In this document: piece by piece, positions 1 through 4,948 of the stretch
Numbering within the stretch: the first letter of the stretch is position 1
Layout of the letters: each line of letters starts with the position of its first letter
Source of the DNA: an uncultured Holophagaceae bacterium
GTDB lineage: Bacteria > Acidobacteriota > Holophagae > Holophagales > Holophagaceae
Assembly: GCA_903876615.1 (NCBI GenBank)
Contig: CAIRAS010000095.1
Coordinates: 1 to 7,921, forward strand
DNA length: 7,921 nt
Reading direction: 5' to 3'
Notes under the pieces: generated by a model
What the model was told of the DNA's origin: nothing
Database searches by the model: none
The model's input: the letters and a program-made list of their open reading frames with translations, nothing else
Position numbers and translations under genes: made by a program

Positions 1-659
1 AGGTCCACCGCGAAGTATTCCTGCTCGGGACCGCACTGGGCCACGACGGACTCGGCATTCACGCCGAAGAACTTGAGCGCGGCGACGGCCTGCTCGGAGA
101 CGACGCCCATGGAGCGCAGGAGGGGCACCTTGTGATCCAGCGCCTCGCCGTGGTAGCCGATGAAGGCCGTGGGGATGCAGAGGGTCTTGCCCAGAGGACC
201 TTCCATGAGAAAGGCCGGGCTGGCGGGATCCCAGGCGGTGTAGCCCCGGGCCTCGAAGGTGGCGCGCAGACCGCCGCTCGGGAAGGAGCTGGCATCCGGC
301 TCGCCCTGGGTGAGCATGCCGCCGCTGAAGCGCTCGGTGACCTGGCCGGGCTCGTCCCACATGATGAAGGCGTCATGCTTCTCGGCCGTGGCGCCGGTCA
401 TGGGGAGGAACCAGTGGGTGAAGTGGGTGCAGCCCAGCTCGATGGCCCACTCCTTCATGGCCAGAGCCACGCTCTTGGCCACTTCGGGGGACAGGGGCTC
501 GCTGCGCTTCAGGGACTGGCGGTAGGACTTGTAGACGTCCTTCTGCAGCCGCTCGCGCATGGTGCGCTCGCTGAAGGTGTTGCAGCCGAAGTACTGGCTG
601 ACCTTGACCTGGTCCAGCCGTGAGATGCTGGACGTATCCGGAGCCTGAGTCTTGGACAT
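1..659 (-). CDS. glnN: Type III glutamine synthetase, N-terminal part (cut by window edge)
   Basis: Glutamine synthetase makes glutamine from glutamate, ammonia and ATP in the cytoplasm, the main step of ammonium assimilation. The 219 visible codons read straight through without a stop. Type III hallmarks appear in order: [16 protein letters not shown] (residues 23-38), [18 protein letters not shown] (81-98), [20 protein letters not shown] (111-130), [15 protein letters not shown] (131-145), [14 protein letters not shown] (162-175), and at the cut edge PEQEYF (211-216), whose glutamates belong to the metal/active-site region of GS. These strings distinguish GSIII (usually about 700-730 residues, dodecameric) from GSI/GSII, so roughly 30% of the protein is visible. 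The ATG at 659-657 is preceded by AAGGGGG with a 4-nt spacer, and the conserved region begins about 20 residues later, which supports this start. It is divergent from nadA across a 369-bp control region. Identification is near certain; the C-terminal catalytic half is outside the window. Confidence 0.96.
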   Translation of the reverse strand, partial: MSKTQAPDTSSISRLDQVKVSQYFGCNTFSERTMRERLQKDVYKSYRQSLKRSEPLSPEVAKSVALAMKEWAIELGCTHFTHWFLPMTGATAEKHDAFIMWDEPGQVTERFSGGMLTQGEPDASSFPSGGLRATFEARGYTAWDPASPAFLMEGPLGKTLCIPTAFIGYHGEALDHKVPLLRSMGVVSEQAVAALKFFGVNAESVVAQCGPEQEYFAVD

Positions 660-663
660 GTTT

Positions 664-670
664 CCCCCTT
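664..670 (-). promoter_or_regulatory. Ribosome binding site of glnN
   Basis: On the minus strand AAGGGGG lies four bases (AAAC) before the glnN ATG. It is one of the clearer Shine-Dalgarno-like sites in the window and decides the start. Its five Gs are complementary to a run of six Cs (724-719) in the upstream leader hairpin, so it could be sequestered if that hairpin rearranged (inference). Confidence 0.7.
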
Positions 671-693
671 GGATGAATAAGCATGAATACAAC

Positions 694-747
694 TAGACGT
701 GGACCGATAGCCGCCCTTGGGGGGCATGCATCGGATTCCCACATCCA
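694..747 (-). ncRNA. Candidate structured RNA element in the glnN 5' leader
   Basis: Read on the minus strand, this segment folds by eye into one long hairpin. The outer helix is UGGAUGUGG with CCACGUCUA (747-739 with 702-694, nine pairs including two G-U). The middle helix is CCGAU with AUCGG (734-730 with 708-704). The top helix is GCC/GGC plus CC/GG around a C-C mismatch and a CAAG loop (725-710). Two similar asymmetric internal loops, four bases against one, separate the helices. The two G-U pairs would be A-C mismatches on the plus strand, which points to the glnN-sense RNA as the functional one. The hairpin ends 34 bases before the glnN start codon. It does not match a riboswitch class I know. 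No T-run follows, so it is not a simple terminator. Function is unknown; a translational or ligand-responsive leader is inference. Confidence 0.45.
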
Positions 748-770
748 TTTGGACCCTGTGATCCTCGACC

Positions 771-797
771 AGGGTAGCACAAGTCCGCGTGTGGCAA
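771..797 (-). promoter_or_regulatory. Possible glnN promoter (weak)
   Basis: On the minus strand TTGCCA (797-792) is followed after a short 15-bp spacer by TACCCT (776-771), which is preceded by TG one base upstream, like an extended -10 element. Transcription would start near 764, giving a leader of about 105 bases that contains the whole hairpin at 747-694. The spacer is shorter than the usual 17 bp and the -10 match is modest. I found no sigma-54 (-24/-12) site in the region. Confidence 0.25.
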
Positions 798-803
798 CAG
801 CCT

Positions 804-852
804 TTTTGGCCTGTGACCGGGCCCTCGCCCTGCTGGGGGAGCTCGGCCAAAA
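804..852. repeat. 8-bp inverted repeat, TTTTGGCC / GGCCAAAA
   Basis: TTTTGGCC at 804-811 and its exact reverse complement GGCCAAAA at 845-852 are separated by 33 bases. Arm centres are 41 bp apart, close to four helical turns, so a regulator bound to both arms would lie on one DNA face. The arms lie upstream of both glnN and nadA. Regulatory function is inference; eight-base arms could arise by chance. Confidence 0.3.
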
Positions 853-963
853 TCAGGCCGGATTGCCACGTGCTGCGTCCCTGGCGTGGGAAAGAGCCGC
901 TTTTTCCGAGATCTTCGACCACCCTGAACCCAGTCGGCGCATCCGAACTTTCCTGGAGAAGGG

Positions 964-978
964 TTGACAACTTGTCGA
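964..978. promoter_or_regulatory. Operator-like palindrome upstream of nadA
   Basis: TTGACAACTTGTCGA is a near-perfect 15-bp palindrome centred on 971, with perfect GACAA/TTGTC arms and one mismatch outside them. Its left part equals the consensus -35 TTGACA, but no -10-like hexamer sits 16-18 bp downstream. I therefore read it as a possible regulator site about 40 bp upstream of the TAGAAT box rather than as a -35. The regulator is unknown. Confidence 0.35.
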
Positions 979-1016
979 GCAAAGAACCCGGACCTTCCGC
1001 CCAGCCCCGGGACCCC

Positions 1017-1022
1017 TAGAAT
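1017..1022 (+). promoter_or_regulatory. TAGAAT -10-like box of nadA, possibly leaderless
   Basis: TAGAAT ends six bases before the nadA ATG. If used as a -10 element, transcription would begin at about 1028-1030, on the start codon itself. There is no Shine-Dalgarno sequence before nadA, which fits a leaderless mRNA. No good -35 is visible (CTTCCG at 994-999 with 17-bp spacing). The same hexamer occurs upstream of the kinase and EF-P genes in this window. Confidence 0.45.
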
Positions 1023-1028
1023 GAACCC

Positions 1029-1997
1029 ATGGACCTGACCGCTCCCTACCTCCCCGATCTCGAGAGCATCCCCGCGGGGCTGGACCTGCCCGCCGAGATT
1101 CGCCGCCTCAAGGCCGAGCGCAAGGCTGTGATCCTGGGCCACTACTACCAGGAGCCCGAGATCCAGGACCTGGCTGATTTCGTGGGCGACAGCCTGCAGC
1201 TCAGTCAGCAGGCCGCCAAGACCGATGCCGACGTGATCGCCTTTTGCGGCGTCCACTTCATGGCCGAGACCGCCAAGATCCTCAACCCCACCAAGACCGT
1301 GGTGATCCCGGACATGGACGCCGGCTGCAGCCTGGCGGACCGCTGCCCCGCGAGCTACTTTGCCGAGTGGCTGAAGCAGTACCCGGACCACGATGTCGTC
1401 AGCTACATCAACTGCTCCGCAGGCGTGAAGGCCCTCAGCACCGTCATCTGCACCAGCAGCAACGCTGAGCGCGTGGTGAACAGCCTGCCGAAGGACCGCA
1501 AGCTGGTCTTTGCCCCGGACCGCCACCTGGGCAAGTGGGTGATGAAGCAGACGGGCCGCGACATGGTGCTGTTCCCTGGCTTCTGCATTGTGCACGAGCA
1601 GTTCACCGCCAAGCGTCTGGCCGCCCTCAAAGCCCAGCACCCCGAGGCCAAGCTCATCGCCCACCCCGAGTGCGACGCCACCGTCAGCCAGCTGGCGGAC
1701 TTCGTGGGTTCCACCGCGGCCCTGTTGAACTACGTCGAGAAGGACCGCGCCACAGCCTTCATCGTCGCCACCGAGGCGGGCATCCTCCACCAGATGCGCC
1801 TGCGGCGACCGCAGGCGGAACTGATCCCCGCCCCCGCCGACAGTGGCTGCAACTGCAGCCTCTGCCCCTACATGAAGCTCAACAGCCTGGAGAAGCTCTA
1901 CCTCTGCCTCCGGGACCTCAAGCCCGAGATCAGCCTGGACGAGTCCCTCCGGGTGCAGGCCCTGAAGCCCCTCGAGCGGATGCTGGCCCTCGGTTGA
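1029..1997 (+). CDS. nadA: Quinolinate synthase NadA
   Basis: NadA condenses iminoaspartate with dihydroxyacetone phosphate to quinolinate, the precursor of NAD, using an oxygen-sensitive [4Fe-4S] cluster. The 322-residue length is normal for the family. Recognisable motifs are ILGHYYQEPEIQDLADFVGDSL (35-56; substrate-binding His and Tyr residues), DAGCSLAD (97-104), TSSNA (142-146), PDRHLG (163-168), PGFCIVHE (183-190), AHPEC (211-215), TEAGILH (248-254) and CNCSLCPYMKLN (274-285). The likely cluster ligands are C100, C186 and C279; C276 and C279 also form a CxxC pair like that described in other NadA proteins. The ATG at 1029 gives the normal N-terminus; the ATG at 1021 is out of frame. nadB and nadC are not adjacent. 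The gene is followed directly, with overlap, by a class II DAHP synthase, so the two are probably co-transcribed. Confidence 0.97.
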   Translation: MDLTAPYLPDLESIPAGLDLPAEIRRLKAERKAVILGHYYQEPEIQDLADFVGDSLQLSQQAAKTDADVIAFCGVHFMAETAKILNPTKTVVIPDMDAGCSLADRCPASYFAEWLKQYPDHDVVSYINCSAGVKALSTVICTSSNAERVVNSLPKDRKLVFAPDRHLGKWVMKQTGRDMVLFPGFCIVHEQFTAKRLAALKAQHPEAKLIAHPECDATVSQLADFVGSTAALLNYVEKDRATAFIVATEAGILHQMRLRRPQAELIPAPADSGCNCSLCPYMKLNSLEKLYLCLRDLKPEISLDESLRVQALKPLERMLALG

Positions 1998-3352
1998 GCG
2001 AACCTCCCCTTCCGGCCGGGGGTGGGACCCCCTGGAATCCCCACAGCTGGCAGCGCCGCCCGGCCCTGCAGCAGCCAACCTACGACAGCCCCTCGGAGGT
2101 GGAGGGTGTCCTGGCGCGGCTTCGCCGCCTGCCGCCCCTGGTGGTGCCCGGCGAGATTGCGCGCCTGCGCGGGCTGCTGGCGGAGGCCGCAGCGGGCCGG
2201 CGCTTCCTGCTCCAGGGCGGCGACTGCGCCGAGCGCTTCCAGGACTGCACCCCCGAAGCCATCGAAGGCAAGCTGCGGGTGCTGCTGCAGATGTCCGTGG
2301 CCCTCACCCATGGCGGCCGCAAGCCCGTGGTGCGCGTGGGGCGCATCGCCGGCCAGTTCGCCAAGCCCCGCAGCAAGCCCACGGAGCTGATCCAGGGCCG
2401 GGAGCTGCCCAGCTACCGGGGCGACCTGATCAACGGCCTGGAGCCCGATCCCGCCAGCCGCCGGCCTGATCCCGGCCGGATGCTGGAGGCCTACTACCAC
2501 TCGGCCGCCACCCTCAACCACCTGCGGGCCCTCACGGCCAGCGGCTTCGCGGACCTGCACCATCCCGAGCGCTGGGAGCTCCCGGGCGGGTCCGGCGAGG
2601 TGCCTGCCTACCGGCGGACCCTGGACCAGGTGCGGGAGTCCCTGGACTTCCTGGAGGCCCTCGGCGGCGTCCAGCGGGATGTGCTGGAGCGCATCGACTT
2701 CTTCACCAGCCACGAGGCCCTGCTGCTGCCCTACGAAGAGGCCCTCACCCGCTGGAGCGGCGAGGACGGTGGCTACTGCAACCTCGGCGCCCACACCCTC
2801 TGGGTGGGGGAGCGTACCCGCCAGCTGGACGGCGCCCACCTCGAGTACCTCCGCGGCCTCCGGAACCCCATCGGCGTGAAGGTGGGTCCCAGCGCCACTC
2901 CGGACCACCTGGTCGCCCTGCTGGACCTGCTCGACCCCGACCGCGAGCCCGGCCGCATCACACTGATCTCCCGCTTCGGCGCCACGCGCATCCAGGCGGC
3001 CCTGCCCCCCCTGGTGGCGGCCGTCCGGGCCACGGACCACCCGGTGCTCTGGAGCTGTGACCCCATGCACGGGAACGGGGTCGAGAGCGCCTCCGGGTTC
3101 AAGACCCGGGACTTCGCCGCCATCCTCGCGGAGCTCCGCCTGGCCTTCGAGCTCCACCGGGCCCTGGGCTCCCACTTGGGGGGCGTCCACATCGAGCTCA
3201 CGGGCGAGGCCGTCACCGAGTGCACCGGCGGCACCGAGCGCCTATCCGAGGCCGACCTCAGTAAGGCCTACGAAACCGGCTGCGATCCCCGGCTGAACGG
3301 CACCCAGAGCCTCGAGATGGCCTTCCTCATCGCCGAGATGATCCGAGGCTGA
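1994..3352 (+). CDS. Class II (plant-type) 3-deoxy-7-phosphoheptulonate synthase
   Basis: This enzyme condenses phosphoenolpyruvate with erythrose 4-phosphate, the first step of the shikimate pathway to aromatic amino acids. Class II signatures are WNPHSW (14-19), LLQGGDCAERF (72-82), RVGRIAGQFAKPRS (114-127), YYHSAATLNHLRA, SHEALLLPYEEALTR, GAHTLWVGERTRQLDG, SCDPMHGNG, HIELTGEAVTEC and GCDPRLNGTQSLEMAFLIAEM at the end. The metal ligands known from the Mycobacterium tuberculosis enzyme (Cys87, His369, Glu411, Asp441) map to C78, H359, E401 and D431 with nearly the same spacing. No in-frame ATG precedes the conserved core. The only fitting start is TTG at 1994, which overlaps the nadA stop (TTGA) and puts the family's W-P-SW motif 14 residues in, giving 452 residues. 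There is no clear ribosome binding site, so translation is probably coupled to nadA. The product is compact, with little N-terminal extension. Its stop lies 3 bp from that of the convergent gene, with no terminator between. Confidence 0.94.
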   Translation: MSEPPLPAGGGTPWNPHSWQRRPALQQPTYDSPSEVEGVLARLRRLPPLVVPGEIARLRGLLAEAAAGRRFLLQGGDCAERFQDCTPEAIEGKLRVLLQMSVALTHGGRKPVVRVGRIAGQFAKPRSKPTELIQGRELPSYRGDLINGLEPDPASRRPDPGRMLEAYYHSAATLNHLRALTASGFADLHHPERWELPGGSGEVPAYRRTLDQVRESLDFLEALGGVQRDVLERIDFFTSHEALLLPYEEALTRWSGEDGGYCNLGAHTLWVGERTRQLDGAHLEYLRGLRNPIGVKVGPSATPDHLVALLDLLDPDREPGRITLISRFGATRIQAALPPLVAAVRATDHPVLWSCDPMHGNGVESASGFKTRDFAAILAELRLAFELHRALGSHLGGVHIELTGEAVTECTGGTERLSEADLSKAYETGCDPRLNGTQSLEMAFLIAEMIRG

Positions 3353-3355
3353 GGC

Positions 3356-4105
3356 TCACTGCACCGTGGGATGGACGCTCTCGGGGCCGAGGCGCAGGAC
3401 CAGCTGCTCGAAGCCCGCACTGAGGCAGACCTCCGCGCCGGCCACCAGGCCGTGCAGCGGCTTCAGCTTCGGGGGCGGCAGGAGCAGCACCTCGCCGGCG
3501 CGCAGCGGGGGCAGGTCCAGCCCCTCCCAGGCCTTGAGGGGCGCACTCCGGCGGGTGCCCGCCGACCGCAGCTCCAGGCTCCCCTTGGGCCAGGCATCCG
3601 TCAGCCAGGCCCCCAGCACCAGACTGTCGGCCTCCTCCAGGGCTAGACAGAAGCCCCCGATGGCGCCGCCGGCCAGCCCCACGGCAGCCATGGCCGGCTG
3701 GGGCGGAGCCGCGAGCTCCGCGCCCGGCCCCCGGACGCCGAAGCGGTCCAGCTGGGAGCCATCCATCCGGCGCAGGGCCGCGGGCCGGGGCAGACAGGGG
3801 CCCAAGGCCACCACCGAGGCGGCTGGCGCCAGGAACTCGGGGAGGGTCCCCCGCCGGTCCCACTTCTCGGCATAGGCCACGGTCTGGCGCACCCGGGCCA
3901 GGGCCCGGGGGCCCCCGTCCAGCAGGCGACGCAGGCTGGCTGGCACCAGCACCTCGGCCAGCCGGTCGGGGTCCCCCTCACCCAGCTTCCGCAGCCGGAG
4001 GGCCTCAATGCGGCTCAGGTCCGCCAGGCGACCGGAGTCCAGACGAGCCACGAGGGCCCGGCGGAGCGCAGGCCCCTCGTCCCAGGTCGCGGTGCCCAGA
4101 TACAT
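3356..4105 (-). CDS. Protein of uncertain function, possibly a reduced FAH-like protein
   Basis: A 249-residue protein starting with MYLGTATWDE. The frame shows the same G/C-ending codons as its neighbours. The ATG overlaps the thioesterase stop by one base (TGATG), a typical coupled start, and no separate ribosome binding site is seen. I see no firm motif. By eye it resembles the fumarylacetoacetate hydrolase fold at several points: GRLADL near the N-terminus (25-30), a SLRRLLDGGPRALARVR segment (57-73), VLGAWLTDAW (163-172) resembling the LGPWLVT strand, and AGEVLLLPP followed by VAGAEVCLS (203-211, 221-229) resembling the TGTP / pGDvvev end. Where FAH enzymes have an E-x-E metal site (often PEPE), this protein has PQPA (135-138), so it may be non-catalytic. 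No signal peptide or membrane segment is visible. The gene call is solid; the family assignment is tentative and needs a profile or structure search. Confidence 0.8.
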   Translation of the reverse strand: MYLGTATWDEGPALRRALVARLDSGRLADLSRIEALRLRKLGEGDPDRLAEVLVPASLRRLLDGGPRALARVRQTVAYAEKWDRRGTLPEFLAPAASVVALGPCLPRPAALRRMDGSQLDRFGVRGPGAELAAPPQPAMAAVGLAGGAIGGFCLALEEADSLVLGAWLTDAWPKGSLELRSAGTRRSAPLKAWEGLDLPPLRAGEVLLLPPPKLKPLHGLVAGAEVCLSAGFEQLVLRLGPESVHPTVQ

Positions 4106-4500
4106 CAGGCTTGGGCTTCGAGCCACTCCCGCGTCGTGGCGGAGAGGGCCTTGGGGCGGTTGGTGGTGAAGTCCAGCATGACCTGGACGGACTTGCCTTC
4201 GGCGAAGAGCTCGCCGGCGAGCCCCTTGGTGATGCGGTAGGTCAGCTCGAAGGAGCTGTTGCCCACCCGGCTGACATGCAGCTCCACGCGAACGTCCTCC
4301 CCCAGCAGGATGGGCATGCGGTAGTCCACCTCCACCCGGGCCAGCAGGAATCCTTCCTCCTGGAACTTGCGGCCCCCCAGGTAGCTCCGCCACCACTGGA
4401 ACCGGGCCTGCTCGATGTAGGTGACGATCATGGCATTGTTCACATGTCCCATGGCGTCCAGATCGCCAAACCTGACTTCGATGGGATGGGAGAATGGCAT
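4105..4500 (-). CDS. Acyl-CoA thioesterase, 4-hydroxybenzoyl-CoA thioesterase-like (hotdog fold)
   Basis: A 131-residue single hotdog domain, the normal length for the 4HBT/YbgC group, which hydrolyses acyl-CoA thioesters in the cytoplasm. The diagnostic N-terminal motif is EVRFGDLDAMGHVNNAMIVTY-like (residues 8 to about 28). D15 corresponds to the catalytic Asp17 of the Pseudomonas 4-hydroxybenzoyl-CoA thioesterase, and GHVNN matches the common D-x-M-GHVNN signature of bacterial acyl-CoA thioesterases. It continues with a long helix (YIEQARFQWWR) and the strands VEVDYRMPILLGEDVRVEL and ELTYRI, as expected. The ATG at 4500 has GGAGG (4509-4505) four bases upstream, one of the best ribosome binding sites in the window. 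It is first in a two-gene operon with the overlapping gene downstream. Substrate cannot be told from sequence; the gene name ybgC would be too specific because no Tol-Pal genes are nearby. Confidence 0.92.
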   Translation of the reverse strand: MPFSHPIEVRFGDLDAMGHVNNAMIVTYIEQARFQWWRSYLGGRKFQEEGFLLARVEVDYRMPILLGEDVRVELHVSRVGNSSFELTYRITKGLAGELFAEGKSVQVMLDFTTNRPKALSATTREWLEAQA

Positions 4501-4545
4501 GGAGCCTCCAATCCCACTACCTTAACGCCAACCCTGGAATCGACG
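4501..4545. other. Short divergent intergenic gap between thioesterase and DCC genes
   Basis: Only 45 bp separate two divergent start codons, so promoters for both directions must overlap here or in the coding ends. It contains the thioesterase GGAGG site. TGGAAT at 4535-4540, five bases before the DCC-gene ATG, is a weak -10-like hexamer resembling the TAGAAT box before nadA. No convincing -35 elements are visible on either strand. Confidence 0.4.
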
Positions 4546-4911
4546 ATGCCCGCGCCGCTGCTCCTCGCCTATGACCCCGCCTGCACCCTCTGCTGCCGCA
4601 TGGCCCTCTGGCTGGCCCGGCGGGACCGCCAGGGGCTCCTCCACGTGGTCTCCCTGCGGGATCCCGACCTGCTGCGGCTGGGTCCAGAGTTGGCCGGATG
4701 CCCCCTGGAAAAGGAGATCCACGGCCTGGACCTGGGCACCCGGGAGGTCCGGGCCGGGGCCGACCTGCTGCGCCCCATCGCCCGCCGACTGCCGGGTTGG
4801 CAGTGGCTGTCCCCCCTGCTGGCCCTGCCCGGCTGCCCCCAGCTGGTCAACCGGATCTACCTCCGCTGGTCCGCCTGGCGCTTCCGGCGCACGGGCCGCC
4901 AGCCCTTCTAG
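4546..4911 (+). CDS. DCC-family (DUF393) thiol-disulfide oxidoreductase-like protein
   Basis: A 121-residue protein beginning LLLAYDPACTLCCRMALWL (5-23). This matches the D-x-x-C-x-x-C motif that names the DCC family (D10, C13, C16), which is compared with thioredoxin-like redox proteins. The usual form is YDGDCPLC; here DPAC replaces DGDC, and an extra cysteine follows (C17). Downstream, HGLDLGTREVRAGADLLRPI (59-78) and LPGCPQLVNRIYLRW (94-108) match the family's 'dG...Ga.A' segment and C-terminal 'lP...d.iY' helix. No signal peptide or membrane segment is seen, so it is probably cytoplasmic. The ATG at 4546 places the motif at the usual distance from the N-terminus; no strong ribosome binding site precedes it. 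It probably shares a transcript with the CPBP protease gene 37 bp downstream. The family's biochemical role is poorly defined. Confidence 0.88.
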   Translation: MPAPLLLAYDPACTLCCRMALWLARRDRQGLLHVVSLRDPDLLRLGPELAGCPLEKEIHGLDLGTREVRAGADLLRPIARRLPGWQWLSPLLALPGCPQLVNRIYLRWSAWRFRRTGRQPF

Positions 4912-4948
4912 GGGTACCGTCCCGGCCGCTCTCGCGTAGCCTGGAGCC

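Larger units (their letters stand above)
660..1028. other. Divergent intergenic control region between glnN and nadA
   Basis: This is the only stretch over 300 bases without a convincing gene. It is visibly richer in A/T than its neighbours. It holds, from left to right, the glnN ribosome binding site, a leader hairpin, a weak glnN promoter candidate, an 8-bp inverted repeat (804-852), a small CGGCC/GGCCG stem-loop (844-860), a TTGACA-containing palindrome (964-978) and a TAGAAT box just before nadA. Open frames cross it on both strands (the longest plus-strand one, 683-967, would encode 94 residues), but their codons lack the G/C-ending bias of the real genes and I recognise no family in them. 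Confidence 0.7.

Noticed and set aside
844..860. CGGCC-loop-GGCCG hairpin as a terminator
   Set aside because: The stem is only five pairs and no T-run follows on either strand.
840..880. Sigma-54 promoter for glnN (TGGCA on the minus strand near 867)
   Set aside because: The GG and GC dinucleotides are not at the required spacing, so it does not fit the -24/-12 consensus.
683..967. Plus-strand open frame of 94 codons in the glnN-nadA gap
   Set aside because: Its codons lack the strong G/C-ending bias of the neighbours, it has no clear ribosome binding site, it overlaps the leader hairpin and no family is recognisable. A small real gene cannot be fully excluded without a conservation search.
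900..1028. NAD+-I (nadA motif) riboswitch, known upstream of nadA in Acidobacteria
   Set aside because: I looked for its conserved core and found nothing similar. The possible transcription start at the nadA ATG would also leave no leader. A covariance-model search would settle this.
1535..1993. Upstream extension of the DAHP synthase frame inside nadA
   Set aside because: The frame is open but lies within nadA and encodes low-complexity sequence; the family N-terminus fits the TTG at 1994.
693..2078. Long minus-strand open frame opposite nadA
   Set aside because: It is the antisense shadow of nadA, a clear conserved gene; the translation is low-complexity and matches nothing recognisable.
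1898..3190. Long minus-strand open frame opposite the DAHP synthase
   Set aside because: Antisense shadow caused by high GC; every conserved DAHP synthase motif is on the plus strand.
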